A stretch of DNA of 64,000 nucleotides from Luteibacter pinisoli (GTDB taxonomy: Bacteria > Pseudomonadota > Gammaproteobacteria > Xanthomonadales > Rhodanobacteraceae). This document shows, in pieces, positions 35,792 to 44,454 of this stretch (positions within the stretch are counted from its first letter, which is position 1; the number at the start of each line of letters is the position of its first letter). The stretch spans positions 1,178,001 through 1,242,000 of the forward strand of contig NZ_CP041046.1 in NCBI RefSeq assembly GCF_006385595.1, written 5' to 3'. The notes under the pieces were generated by a model, which was given only the letters and a program-made list of their open reading frames with translations, had not been told where the DNA came from and made no database searches. The translations under genes were made by a program, and so were the position numbers.

Positions 35792-37381
35792 ATGGCAACC
35801 AGCAAAAACGAAAAGAAGCCCGCGCCGGCCAAGGGCGGCGGCAAGGCGGGAAAGCGCCCGAACATCCTGGTGATCTGGGGTGACGACATCGGCATCAGCA
35901 ACCTCAGCTGCTACACGCACGGCCTGATGGGCTACCAGACGCCGAACATCGATCGGCTCGCCCGCGAAGGCATGATGTTCACCGATTCCTACGGCGAGCA
36001 GTCGTGCACCGCAGGGCGTTCGTCGTTCATCACCGGACAGAGCGTCTATCGCACCGGCCTGTCGAAGGTTGGCGTGCCGGCCGCACCCATCGGCATGTCG
36101 GACAAGCTCATCACCATCGCCGCCGTGTTGAAGAACCAGGGTTATGCCACGGGGCAGTTCGGCAAGAACCACCTGGGTGACCTCAACAAGCATCTCCCCA
36201 CGATGCACGGCTTCGACGAGTTTTTCGGCAACCTGTATCACCTCAATGCCGAGGAAGAGCCGGAGATGTACGACTATTTCCCGGAAAAGGATTTCCCGGA
36301 CTTCGTCAAGGCGATTCGTCCGCGCGGTGTCATGCACTCCTGGGCAACCGACAAGGATGATCCCACGGAAGACCCGCGTTTTGGCCGGGTGGGCAAGCAG
36401 AAGGTGAAGGACACCGGTCCGCTCGATACCACGCGCATGGACACCTGCGACGACGAATTCGTGGCAGCGACCAAGGACTTCATCAAGCGCCAGGTGGATG
36501 ACGACACCCCGTTCTTCGTGTGGTTGAACACGACCCACATGCACTTCATCACGCACACCAAGGAAGAGAGCCTCCGCCAGTCCGGTCGCTGGCAGTCGCC
36601 GTACCACGACACGATGATCGACCACGATCGCAACGTGGGTGAGGTGCTCGATTACCTCGACGAACTCGGTATCACCGAGGATACCTTCGTCATGTACTCC
36701 ACCGACAACGGCCCGCACCGGAACAGCTGGCCGGATGCCGGTACCACGCCCTTCCGCAGCGAAAAGAACACCAACTGGGAAGGCGCGTTCCGCATTCCGC
36801 TGATTGTCCGCTGGCCGGGCAAGATCGAGGCGGGGCGGATCTCCAACGAAATCGTCCAGCACCACGACTGGCTGCCGACCTTCGCTGAGATCGCGGGTGC
36901 GCCGGGCGTCGTGGATGAACTGAAGAAGGGCTACAAGGCCATCGGCCGCACGTACAAGAACCACATCGACGGCTCGAGCCTGGTCAAGCACCTGACCGAC
37001 GGCACGGCGCTCAGTCCGCGAAAGATGTTCGTCTATCTCAGTGACGATGGCGACGTGTTGGGTCTTCGCTACGACAACTGGAAGGTGACCTTCATGGAAC
37101 AGCGCTGCAAGGGCACCATGCAGGTGTGGGCAGAACCGTTCACCCGGCTGCGCCTACCGAAGCTGTACAACCTGCGGACGGACCCTTACGAGTTCGCTGA
37201 CGTCACGTCCAACTCGTACTGGGACTGGTTCATCCACCACGCGTACATCATCTTTGGTGCGTGGCGCCTGATGGATCAGTGGGCGGCGACGTTCAAGGAC
37301 TTCCCGCCTGTCCAGCATCCGAACAGCTTCACCATTGATGATGCCCTGAAAGCCCTCAGTACCTCGGTGCGCGCGGACTGA
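35792..37381 (+). CDS. Arylsulfatase (type I, formylglycine-dependent)
   Basis: 529-residue sulfate-ester hydrolase. Metal ligands are in NILVIWGDDIG (Asp31/Asp32). The formylglycine motif is Cys72-Thr-Ala-Gly-Arg76 in EQSCTAGRSSF, a CxAxR form that FGE can modify. FGKNHLGDL and TDNGPH are further alkaline-phosphatase-fold landmarks. The N-terminus is Lys/Ala-rich with no signal peptide, so the enzyme is probably cytosolic, matching a cytosolic FGE at 24996. It is the second gene of the HAD operon. Confidence 0.94.
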   Translation: MATSKNEKKPAPAKGGGKAGKRPNILVIWGDDIGISNLSCYTHGLMGYQTPNIDRLAREGMMFTDSYGEQSCTAGRSSFITGQSVYRTGLSKVGVPAAPIGMSDKLITIAAVLKNQGYATGQFGKNHLGDLNKHLPTMHGFDEFFGNLYHLNAEEEPEMYDYFPEKDFPDFVKAIRPRGVMHSWATDKDDPTEDPRFGRVGKQKVKDTGPLDTTRMDTCDDEFVAATKDFIKRQVDDDTPFFVWLNTTHMHFITHTKEESLRQSGRWQSPYHDTMIDHDRNVGEVLDYLDELGITEDTFVMYSTDNGPHRNSWPDAGTTPFRSEKNTNWEGAFRIPLIVRWPGKIEAGRISNEIVQHHDWLPTFAEIAGAPGVVDELKKGYKAIGRTYKNHIDGSSLVKHLTDGTALSPRKMFVYLSDDGDVLGLRYDNWKVTFMEQRCKGTMQVWAEPFTRLRLPKLYNLRTDPYEFADVTSNSYWDWFIHHAYIIFGAWRLMDQWAATFKDFPPVQHPNSFTIDDALKALSTSVRAD

Positions 37382-37390
37382 GGCACGCAA

Positions 37391-37419
37391 ACCTGCAGGA
37401 GCGCTGCGCTCCTGCAGGT
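37391..37419. terminator. Perfect 13-bp palindrome between convergent genes
   Basis: ACCTGCAGGAGCG (37391-37403) and CGCTCCTGCAGGT (37407-37419) pair fully around CTG, ten nt after the sulfatase stop and just before the end of a minus-strand gene. No T-run follows. It may act as a bidirectional terminator or be an extragenic palindrome. Confidence 0.55.
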
Positions 37420-37425
37420 GTCCGG

Positions 37426-37650
37426 CTAGCCGCCCCGGCGCAGTTCGCGGATCGCCTGGCGTGCCGCCGCCACGGCGTCGTCCTCGGCGGCTTCCACATA
37501 GGTATGCATGCGCTTGCCCGGCAGGCGGGCCACTTCGTCGCCCGCGGCGTTGCGCACGATGGCGTCGGCGGTGAAGCAGGTCACGTCGTTGTCGGCGACG
37601 TGATGCACCGTGACGATCTCGAAGGAATAGTCGGAAGGATGGCGGCGCAC
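37426..37650 (-). CDS. Small hypothetical protein (74 aa)
   Basis: No family recognised. It is soluble with mixed alpha/beta character: two strands (YSFEIVTVHHV, DVTCFTADAIVR) then a helix (EDDAVAAARQAIRELRR). It lies 9 nt downstream of the next minus-strand gene, so it is probably co-transcribed with it. The reading frame has normal high-GC third positions for this genome. Confidence 0.65.
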   Translation of the reverse strand: MRRHPSDYSFEIVTVHHVADNDVTCFTADAIVRNAAGDEVARLPGKRMHTYVEAAEDDAVAAARQAIRELRRGG

Positions 37651-37659
37651 GGCAGCCTC

Positions 37660-38100
37660 CTAGCGCTCGCGCGAGAGGGTGAACGCGCCGATGGCCACGC
37701 CCAGGCCGATGCCTTCGCCGGCGCCGGCGAGCGACACGGAGACCTCGCCCTTGGTCATCACCTGGCCCGCGCCGTGCTTGACGATACCGCTATCCGCTTC
37801 GGCGGCCGCGTAGCTTCCCAGCGCATCGTTGATGGTGCGCAGGCCGGTGAAGTTGGCCTTGCCGTCCTTGATCTCCGACTTGCTCAGGGCCAGGCCACCG
37901 CCATTGGCGGTGATCTTTACCTTCATACTGCTGCCGTCCTTGCAGGTGATGGTGCCGTGGCCGGAGGCGTGTTTGTACAAAACGGCCCACGAGGAAAGGT
38001 TGAAACGCATGACGCACTCGACATAGGGCGCGGCATGGCCCGGCAGGGGCGCACACAACAGGGCAAGCAGGGCAACGGGGACGAGCGGACGCATGTTCAT
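37660..38100 (-). CDS. Exported hypothetical protein with one Cys pair
   Basis: 146 residues with a signal peptide (LVPVALLALLCAPLPGHA). The mature part has two Cys (YVECVMRF and GTITCKDG) that could form a disulfide. A Gly-rich beta pattern follows (KITANGGGLALSKSE, GTGE-like AGAGEGIGLGVAIG, AFTLSRER), suggesting a small beta-barrel or lipocalin-like fold. I do not assign a function. It is divergent from the DUF202 operon across the motif at 38171, 80 nt from this start. Confidence 0.7.
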   Translation of the reverse strand: MNMRPLVPVALLALLCAPLPGHAAPYVECVMRFNLSSWAVLYKHASGHGTITCKDGSSMKVKITANGGGLALSKSEIKDGKANFTGLRTINDALGSYAAAEADSGIVKHGAGQVMTKGEVSVSLAGAGEGIGLGVAIGAFTLSRER

Positions 38101-38170
38101 CGGTTCCTCCTTCGCAAGGCGCGGCAGGGTGCCGCTTCCAATCTATCCATTCGCTGCGACGACCGGGTCC

Positions 38171-38180
38171 GTAGTTGTAC
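38171..38180. promoter_or_regulatory. GTAGTTGTAC motif between divergent operons
   Basis: It matches nine of ten bases of GTAGTTTTAC. It lies 62 nt before the DUF202 start (38233) and 80 nt before the minus-strand start (38100); CTACG and TTCGCT occur close downstream on the plus strand. Confidence 0.45.
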
Positions 38181-38232
38181 TGACGGCTACGCCGTATTCG
38201 CTCGGTAGCGGGTGGCTGCCGGCGGGGCGAGC

Positions 38233-38640
38233 ATGCCTGCCATGAATGCATCGCATGCCAGCAAAGGTCACGATCTCAGCACGAGCAACGGGCTGGCGCT
38301 TCAGCGAACCCGCTTCGCCGGCGAGCGGACGCTCATGGCGTGGGTCCGTACCTCGTTCTCGATGATCACGTTCGGTTTCAGCCTGGTGAAGTTCTTCCAG
38401 TACCTGCGTACCGACCATCCGGACGGCGCCGACGCCGGCGTCCACTACCTGGGCCTGGTGATGATCCTGGTCGGCATCGGCGCGATCAGCGTGGGCATCT
38501 GGGAGCACTGGGGGTTGCTGAAGTCGCTCAACGCCGTGGATGAAAGCAAACGGACGACGCCCGCCCTCTACGTGGCCGGCGTCGTGGGCCTCCTGGGTAT
38601 CTCCGCCCTGGTCACCGCCATGATCCGCACCCGCGGTTAG
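38233..38640 (+). CDS. DUF202 (YidH-family) inner-membrane protein, second paralogue
   Basis: 135 residues with the DUF202 signature RTRFAGERTLMAWVRTSFSM then ITFGFSLVKFFQYLR and three membrane helices. It is paralogous to the protein at 34068, and both sit next to GTAG motifs. Starts at GTG 38212 or ATG 38242 are possible; no strong ribosome site separates them. First gene of an operon with DUF4239, a barrel protein and DUF1622. Confidence 0.85.
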   Translation: MPAMNASHASKGHDLSTSNGLALQRTRFAGERTLMAWVRTSFSMITFGFSLVKFFQYLRTDHPDGADAGVHYLGLVMILVGIGAISVGIWEHWGLLKSLNAVDESKRTTPALYVAGVVGLLGISALVTAMIRTRG

Positions 38641-38648
38641 GTCAGCCA

Positions 38649-39413
38649 ATGGTTGCGTCGTTTCCCCCCTGGGTCTTTAGCGTGTTCCTGCTGGCGGTCA
38701 TGCTTATCGCCCGGGAGCTGGGCTACGCGCTGGAGCGGCGCCGCCGCCAGCGCGCCGACCCGGTCGACGACGGCACGAAGGCGGAGTTCGCGCTGAGTGC
38801 GGTGCTCGGCCTGCTGGCCCTGCTCATCGGCTTCACGTTCTCGCTCGCCCTTGCCCGTTACGAGACGCGACGCGAACTCGTCGTCTCCGAGGCCAATGCG
38901 ATGGGGACCACCTGGCTCCGCTTCGACCTGCTCGCGCCGGACCAGCGCGACCGGGCCCGCGCGCTGATGAAGCAGTACGCGTCGGCGCGCCTGGCGTATG
39001 GGCTCGCCGCCAACATGGAGGACATGGTCGCGGCGTCGCACCGTGCCGATGACGTCCAGGCCCAGCTCTGGACCGAGATCGTCGCCTCGGTGAGCCCGTT
39101 GAAGAGCACGGCCTTCCCCCAGCTCTTGCTGGCCCCCGCGAACGAGATGATCGACATCGCGGGCGAGCGGACGGCCGCGGCCGAGGCGCACGTGCCTGCA
39201 CGGCTGTTCGGGACGCTCGCCCTGTACGCCTTCGTGGCCGCCGGGCTCACCGGCTACCTGCGCGGGCGGTTCCGCACGGCGACATCGCTGGTCTTCATCC
39301 TCGTCGCGCTGGCCCTGGGGCTCGTCGCCGATCTGGACAATTCGAACAAGGGCCTGGTCCGCGTCCCGCAGGAGCCGATCGCCGCGTTCCTGCGCAGTAC
39401 GGACGGCTCATGA
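38649..39413 (+). CDS. DUF4239 (bestrophin-like) membrane protein
   Basis: 254 residues. Two N-terminal helices (VFSVFLLAVMLIARELGYAL, ALSAVLGLLALLIGFTFSLA) are followed by the typical soluble helical middle (RYETRRELVVSEANAMGTTW) and two C-terminal helices (LALYAFVAAGLTGYL, SLVFILVALALGLVADLD). DUF4239 proteins resemble bestrophin channels, but ion transport is unproven. It starts 8 nt after the DUF202 stop. Confidence 0.82.
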   Translation: MVASFPPWVFSVFLLAVMLIARELGYALERRRRQRADPVDDGTKAEFALSAVLGLLALLIGFTFSLALARYETRRELVVSEANAMGTTWLRFDLLAPDQRDRARALMKQYASARLAYGLAANMEDMVAASHRADDVQAQLWTEIVASVSPLKSTAFPQLLLAPANEMIDIAGERTAAAEAHVPARLFGTLALYAFVAAGLTGYLRGRFRTATSLVFILVALALGLVADLDNSNKGLVRVPQEPIAAFLRSTDGS

Positions 39414-39429
39414 CTCATTGGAGCGCTCC

Positions 39430-40257
39430 ATGACGACGACACGTGCTGCGTGGGCGTGCCTCTTCACCAGCGTGGCGATCTTCAGCGCGACGCCCGCCGT
39501 GGCGAGCGACCCGGATCCGTGGGGCGACGGTTGGCACAGCACCGTGTCGCTCTACGGCTGGCTGCCCGGTATTTCGCTGGATAGCCGGTTCCAGTTGCCA
39601 CAGGGGACGGTCGTCGAGAACAAGTCCAATGGCGACATCTTCAGCAAATTGAGTGGCGCCTTCATGCTTGAGGCCACCGTGCGCCATGGCCGGTGGGGCC
39701 TCTATGGCGATGTCGACTGGGTGAAGTTCGACGACGAAAAAGGCCGCGTCGGCGCGATCGGCGGCCAACGCCTGGGCGCCGCGACACGGCTTGATACGCG
39801 ATGGAACGCAAAAGGCGGCCTGGTCACCCTGGCCGGATCGTTCACCCTGGGCCACAACAGCCAGGGCTATGCGGATGTGCTGCTCGGGGCGCGGTACCTG
39901 TGGCTCAAGGGCAACATCGGGTGGAACTTCGGCATCACCGGCAACGGTGGGCGCCTGGATATCGCCGACGAAGGTCACCTGCACCGACAGACGCATGTGA
40001 CGGACGGGATCATCGGTGTGCGCGGCCGCTGGACGCCATTCCCCAGCAAGGCGATCTTCATGCCGTATTACTTTGATATCGGGGCCGGCAGCTCGGACCG
40101 CACCCAGCAGTACGAAGGCGGCATCGGGTACATGTTCCACTGGGGCGATATCGCGCTCATTTATCGCGATGTCGAATACCACGAGCATGGTGCGGGCGCC
40201 TTCCTGAAGGACGTCCGCCTCAGCGGGCCCAGCCTCAACCTCACATGGGCATTCTGA
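39430..40257 (+). CDS. Outer-membrane beta-barrel protein, function unknown
   Basis: 275 residues: signal peptide (AWACLFTSVAIFSATPAVA), then strands rich in alternating aromatic and Gly residues (HSTVSLYGWLPGISLD, ADVLLGARYLWLKGN, GGIGYMFHWGDIALIYRD), ending LSGPSLNLTWAF with a terminal Phe as the barrel-assembly signal. I do not recognise a family with confidence. GGAG precedes the ATG. Third gene of the DUF202 operon. Confidence 0.75.
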   Translation: MTTTRAAWACLFTSVAIFSATPAVASDPDPWGDGWHSTVSLYGWLPGISLDSRFQLPQGTVVENKSNGDIFSKLSGAFMLEATVRHGRWGLYGDVDWVKFDDEKGRVGAIGGQRLGAATRLDTRWNAKGGLVTLAGSFTLGHNSQGYADVLLGARYLWLKGNIGWNFGITGNGGRLDIADEGHLHRQTHVTDGIIGVRGRWTPFPSKAIFMPYYFDIGAGSSDRTQQYEGGIGYMFHWGDIALIYRDVEYHEHGAGAFLKDVRLSGPSLNLTWAF

Positions 40258-40259
40258 TC

Positions 40260-40670
40260 ATGGAATCGGCGACCAACGCGCATAGCCTGATCGAAGTGTC
40301 CGCGCTCGGCATCGAGTTGCTCGCGACGGCCCTGATCATCGTGGCGATCATCGGTGCCACAGCGATCTACCTGGCCGGTCTCGTCCGCCAGGCGGCCCAT
40401 CCGCGTGCACGCTACACGCAATACAAGCAGCGCCTGGGCCGGGCGCTGCTGCTTTGCCTGGAAATCCTCGTCGCCGCCGACATCGTGCGGACGATTGCGC
40501 TGGATAGCTCGGTGCAAAGCGTGCTTTCGCTGGGCCTGCTCGTGGTCATACGGACCTTCCTCAGCTGGTCGCTGATTCTTGAAGTGGAAGGCCGCTGGCC
40601 CTGGCAGCGCGAGGAGCCGGGGGCGCCCAGGGCCGCCGAGGCCGAGCACGAATCCGGCGGCGTCTACTGA
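40260..40670 (+). CDS. DUF1622 membrane protein
   Basis: 136 residues (141 from the alternative ATG at 40245, which overlaps the upstream gene). Matches DUF1622: SALGIELLATALIIVAIIGA, the basic loop ARYTQYKQRLGRALLLCLEI, LVAADIVRTI and the last helix VLSLGLLVVIRTFLSWSLIL. Three membrane helices, role unknown. Last gene of the operon; its stop is 1 nt from the stop of the convergent lipoprotein gene. Confidence 0.85.
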   Translation: MESATNAHSLIEVSALGIELLATALIIVAIIGATAIYLAGLVRQAAHPRARYTQYKQRLGRALLLCLEILVAADIVRTIALDSSVQSVLSLGLLVVIRTFLSWSLILEVEGRWPWQREEPGAPRAAEAEHESGGVY

Positions 40671-40671
40671 C

Positions 40672-41130
40672 TCAGTAGCGGTCGCGCCGGACGAAGTCGA
40701 TATCGATGACTTCGGGCGTCCCGTCGACGGTCACGTCGATGCGCAGCGGCGTGCCCTGGCTGAGCACGTCCACCACCTTCCCTCGATCCGGCGCGGTCCA
40801 GTGCAGGTCCAGCGGCACGCTGCCGTCCACGGGCGCCGACGGATCGATCCGGCTGTACGGTGGCAGCGGCTGCCCGGCGACCGTCCATATGGCACCCACC
40901 AATCGCACCTCATGCCCCTTGCTGTGCATCGACACCGCGGGGTGCAAGGTCACGTCGGATTTGTTCACCACCATCATCGGCATCGATGCGACGAGATCAT
41001 CCTTGCGCAGCTCGAAGGTGTCCTGTTCGGTGCGCTGCCAGCCCGACGGTACGTACACGGCCTGGCGGATGCCACAGCCGCTGAGAAGGGCGGCGGTAAG
41101 GAAGGCACACATGGCACGCGAGGTCGTCAT
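40672..41130 (-). CDS. Hypothetical lipoprotein
   Basis: 152 residues with a lipobox (LTAALLSGCG) and a beta-rich body (SMPMMVVNKSDVTLHPAVSM, VRLVGAIWTVAGQPLP, PLRIDVTVDGTPEVIDIDFV) suggestive of an immunoglobulin-like fold. No family recognised. It is divergent from the DUF3300 gene, and the shared gap contains the motif at 41169, 48 nt from this start. Confidence 0.75.
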   Translation of the reverse strand: MTTSRAMCAFLTAALLSGCGIRQAVYVPSGWQRTEQDTFELRKDDLVASMPMMVVNKSDVTLHPAVSMHSKGHEVRLVGAIWTVAGQPLPPYSRIDPSAPVDGSVPLDLHWTAPDRGKVVDVLSQGTPLRIDVTVDGTPEVIDIDFVRRDRY

Positions 41131-41168
41131 GGGTGAAAGCGTACCCAGCGACGCGGCAACGCCGTTAC

Positions 41169-41178
41169 GTAGTTATAC
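41169..41178. promoter_or_regulatory. GTAGTTATAC motif upstream of the DUF3300-DUF2950 operon
   Basis: Nine of ten bases match GTAGTTTTAC. It lies 93 nt before the GTG at 41262, the same distance seen at 34640 and within 3 nt of that at 31225 and 32913. TGCGCT follows 30 nt from the first base. Confidence 0.5.
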
Positions 41179-41261
41179 GCAGCGCACGTCCGCACAACTG
41201 CGCTTCCTGCGCAGCCCTGCGCGACCGATGCTGGCAAGGAAACCCCATCAGGAGATCGTTC

Positions 41262-42629
41262 GTGAACCGGCAAAGGGTGTGGAAGACGATCCGCTTTATC
41301 TGCCTGGCAGGGTGCCTGGCCGCCGGGGCCGCGATGGCCCAGCAGCCTGCGCCATCGCCAGCATCGGCCGCCGCGGCACAGAAAACGTTCGATACCGGGC
41401 AGATCGACCAGTTCCTGGCGCCCGTGGCGCTGTACCCGGACGCGCTGCTGTCGCAGATCCTGATGGCTTCGACCTATCCCTCCGACGTCGCCGACGCGGT
41501 GGCCTGGTCGAAGGCGAACCCGAAGGCCACCGGTGACGCGGCGGTCAAGCAGGTGGGATCCCAGCCGTGGGACCCCAGTGTGCAATCGCTGGTGGCGTTC
41601 CCTGAGGTGCTGGCCCAGATGGGTGCGCATCCGGACTGGGTACGCAACCTGGGCGACGCCTTCCTCGCCCAGCCGGATGACGTGATGGCTTCCGTGCAGC
41701 GGCTACGTGCGCAGGCGCAGAAGGCTGGCAACCTCAAGACCACGGAGCAGCAGAAGGTCGTCGTGCAGCAGACGCAGCAGACGACGGTCATCCAGATCGA
41801 GCCCACGAATCCCGAAGTCGTCTACGTGCCCAGCTACAACCCCACCGTCGTTTACGGCACCTGGGCGTATCCCGCGTACCCACCCACGTACTGGCCTCCG
41901 CCGCCCGGGTACTACCACCCGGTGGCGACGGGACTTGCCGCGGGCCTCGCCTTCGGCACGGGTGTCGCCATCGCGAACTCGCTGTGGGGCGGTTTCGACT
42001 GGGGCCACAACGATGTGCATATCGATGTGAATCGCTACAACAACATCAACGTCCATAACCGCATTTCCGGTATCGGCAACGTCAACTGGAATCACAATGC
42101 CGCCAACCGGCGCGGCACGCCGTACCGCGATGCCGGCACGCGGCAGCGCTTCGATAACGGCGTGGGTGGCGCGCAGCAACGCCAGGCGTTCCGCGGCCAC
42201 GATGCGGGCCAGGATGCCAATCGGCAGCGGGCGATGCAGAGCTTCGACAAACAGACGCACGGTGGTGCGGCCGCCTCGGCGCGGCGGCCGGGCGAGGCAC
42301 CGATCGGTGCGAACCGCCCGGGTGGCGCAGGGGCGGGAACGCGCGATGGCGCGCTCGCTAACCGCGGTAATCGCGATGCCGGCAACCGCGTCGGTGCCAA
42401 CGGCGCCGGGACACGCCGCGACAGCGGCGCCACGCGTTCCAACGCGTTCTCTGGCGTGCGCTCGCCGGACCATGCGGCCGTCCAACAGCGTGGCCAGAAC
42501 AGCATGCGTAACGCCGGCGGCGGTGGCCAGCGCTTCAATGCCGGCGGTGGGCGTCCAGGTGGTGGCGCGGCGGCGCATCCCGTCAATCGGCCGGTGCCCT
42601 CGCGGGGCGGCGGCATGCGTCGTCGCTAG
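41262..42629 (+). CDS. DUF3300 secreted protein with Arg/Gly-rich tail
   Basis: 455 residues from the GTG at 41262, which has AGGAG seven bases upstream. Signal peptide (IRFICLAGCLAAGAAMAQQ), then the DUF3300 core: QIDQFLAPVALYPDALLSQI, ASTYPSDVADAVAW, LGDAFLAQPDDVMASVQRLR and VVYVPSYNPTVVYG. The last ~180 residues are Asn/Arg/Gly-rich low complexity, perhaps nucleic-acid- or surface-interacting. Function unknown. It is followed after 8 nt by DUF2950, its usual partner. Confidence 0.9.
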   Translation: MNRQRVWKTIRFICLAGCLAAGAAMAQQPAPSPASAAAAQKTFDTGQIDQFLAPVALYPDALLSQILMASTYPSDVADAVAWSKANPKATGDAAVKQVGSQPWDPSVQSLVAFPEVLAQMGAHPDWVRNLGDAFLAQPDDVMASVQRLRAQAQKAGNLKTTEQQKVVVQQTQQTTVIQIEPTNPEVVYVPSYNPTVVYGTWAYPAYPPTYWPPPPGYYHPVATGLAAGLAFGTGVAIANSLWGGFDWGHNDVHIDVNRYNNINVHNRISGIGNVNWNHNAANRRGTPYRDAGTRQRFDNGVGGAQQRQAFRGHDAGQDANRQRAMQSFDKQTHGGAAASARRPGEAPIGANRPGGAGAGTRDGALANRGNRDAGNRVGANGAGTRRDSGATRSNAFSGVRSPDHAAVQQRGQNSMRNAGGGGQRFNAGGGRPGGGAAAHPVNRPVPSRGGGMRRR

Positions 42630-42637
42630 GAGCTGAC

Positions 42638-43546
42638 ATGAACATCCGCATCCCCAAGCATCTCGTGCTCGCGCTGCTGGTGACGTCCGCCCTGGCGACG
42701 ACGTCACCGACCTGGGCCGCCGCAGCCACGTTCCCCACGCCGGAAGCGGCGGCCGATGCCTTCGTCGCTGCCCTGAAGGGCCCCGACCAGAAAGAGCTGG
42801 CCCGCATCCTCGGTGCCGACTGGCATACGTACATTCCCATCGACGGCGTGCAGCGTGACGACGTCGAGGCGTTCATCGCCGACTACGCCACCTCGCATAC
42901 CATCGTGGCCGACGGTGCGAAGAGCCACCTCAGCGTCGGCAAGCAGGGCTGGACCTTGCCCATACCTCTCGTGCATGACGCGAAAGGCTGGTCGTTCGAC
43001 ACGCATGCCGGGCACGAGGAGATCCTCGTGCGCCAGGTAGGGCGTAACGAGACGTCCGTGGTCCAGGCCTTGCTCGCTTACTACGATGCCCAGCGCGAGT
43101 TCGCCGCCACGAACGCGGACAAGGCGGCCGAGCCGCATTACGCATCGCGGCTGGTGAGCACGCCGGGCAAACACGACGGCCTGTACTGGCCGCCGGAGGT
43201 GGATGTCCCCGAGAGCCCGCTGGGCATGGACTTCGTCGCGCCACCCAAGGGCGAGCCGTATCACGGGTATCGGTACCGCATCCTCACGGCGCAAGGCGCA
43301 TCGGCACCGGGGGGTGCCTACAACTACATGGCGAATGGCGAGCTGGCCAATGGTTTCGCATTGCTCGCGTGGCCGGCGACCTACGGCGAAACCGGCGTGA
43401 TGACCTTCGAGATCAGCCACGACGGCCAGGTGTTCGAGAAAGACTTCGGCAAGAACACACCGCAGGCCGTGACGGCGATCAAGACCTTTGATCCGGATTC
43501 GACCTGGAGCGAAGTGCCTTCCACCGTCAGCCCTTCGGAAAGATAA
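42638..43546 (+). CDS. DUF2950 exported protein
   Basis: 302 residues with a signal peptide (LVLALLVTSALATTSPTWAA) and the DUF2950 pattern: FPTPEAAADAFVAAL, AYYDAQREFAA, DGLYWPPEVDVPESPLG and the terminal block GYRYRILTAQGASAPGGAYN. DUF2950 proteins commonly follow DUF3300 proteins and are presumed to work with them in the periplasm. Its last 20 nt overlap the end of the convergent barrel-protein gene. Confidence 0.9.
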   Translation: MNIRIPKHLVLALLVTSALATTSPTWAAAATFPTPEAAADAFVAALKGPDQKELARILGADWHTYIPIDGVQRDDVEAFIADYATSHTIVADGAKSHLSVGKQGWTLPIPLVHDAKGWSFDTHAGHEEILVRQVGRNETSVVQALLAYYDAQREFAATNADKAAEPHYASRLVSTPGKHDGLYWPPEVDVPESPLGMDFVAPPKGEPYHGYRYRILTAQGASAPGGAYNYMANGELANGFALLAWPATYGETGVMTFEISHDGQVFEKDFGKNTPQAVTAIKTFDPDSTWSEVPSTVSPSER

Positions 43547-44351
43547 AGGTGACGACCGCACGGAATCCCCATCCGTGCGGTCCATTCTGCGTGGAGCTCA
43601 ACCAGTAGCGCACGCCCGCGCCGAAGCTGACGGGCTGTTTGCCGAAACGGGTGACGTGCGAGATGTTGAGGTTCACCGGCACGGTGTACTCGTGCGAATG
43701 CCAGTCGTAGCTGGACTCGAGGTTGGCGCCATACGTCCACGCGGTCGGCGTGTTGTATGCGATGAAGGGCTGCAGGAAGGTCGCGCTGAGCGCGGGGCGG
43801 TTGTCGTAGCCATGGATGCTCGCGACGCCCCACAGGTGGTTCATCAGGAAACCGGTGGTCCAGCCGTGGCTCTGGCGCAGGATCAGCGCCGTCCAGCCCG
43901 CACCCCATTTCTTCGCGCCCAGGTTGGCGTCGCTTGCCGTCGGGATAAGGAAGGCGGGGCCAATGCCCCAGATCGCGCCGCCGGCCGTCGGGGCCTTGGG
44001 GGAGAAGAAGAAACTCTGGGTGATGTCGCCGAAGCCGGATTCGCTGCTGCCCGGCACCACGCCGGACTGGTCGGCAAAGGGCAGGATCGTACGGGAGATC
44101 AGGTTCCAGTCCTCATTCAGCGATACCGGGATCACCGGTTGCAGGTTGAGATAGGTTTTGTGGCCGCTGCCGCCTTGCCCGTAGCCCTGGTCGTAGTTGA
44201 ACTGCAGCGGCACGCTGATCAGCGAGGCCACGGGGTTGGACAGCTTCTCCGCAAGGTCGGAATCGCCCGCAGGCTTCTCGCCAGCCGATTGCGCGGCGAC
44301 GGCGAAAGGGCACAGCCATACGAGCAGGGCAGCGCAACGTTGCATGTTCAT
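43527..44351 (-). CDS. Outer-membrane transporter-like barrel protein (PF13557 type)
   Basis: 274 residues from ATG 44351 (or 44345): signal peptide (CAALLVWLCPFAVAAQSA), then DLAEKLSNPVASLISVPLQF, NEDWNLISRTILPF and GFGDITQSFFFSP, a set of motifs common to proteins annotated as hydrophobic-compound transporters. It ends in an aromatic strand (FRAVVTFIFPKG). It is divergent from the membrane protein at 44526, with a GTAG-type motif between them. Confidence 0.8.
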   Translation of the reverse strand: MNMQRCAALLVWLCPFAVAAQSAGEKPAGDSDLAEKLSNPVASLISVPLQFNYDQGYGQGGSGHKTYLNLQPVIPVSLNEDWNLISRTILPFADQSGVVPGSSESGFGDITQSFFFSPKAPTAGGAIWGIGPAFLIPTASDANLGAKKWGAGWTALILRQSHGWTTGFLMNHLWGVASIHGYDNRPALSATFLQPFIAYNTPTAWTYGANLESSYDWHSHEYTVPVNLNISHVTRFGKQPVSFGAGVRYWLSSTQNGPHGWGFRAVVTFIFPKG

Positions 44352-44454
44352 CGAAGGGAATCCTCGCCAGCAGATCACGCCGGACGGGCGCTCATGGGCA
44401 GGATCGGGGGCGGCCCCACAGGCCCGATAGCGCAGATAGGCGGAAGGTGGCTCC

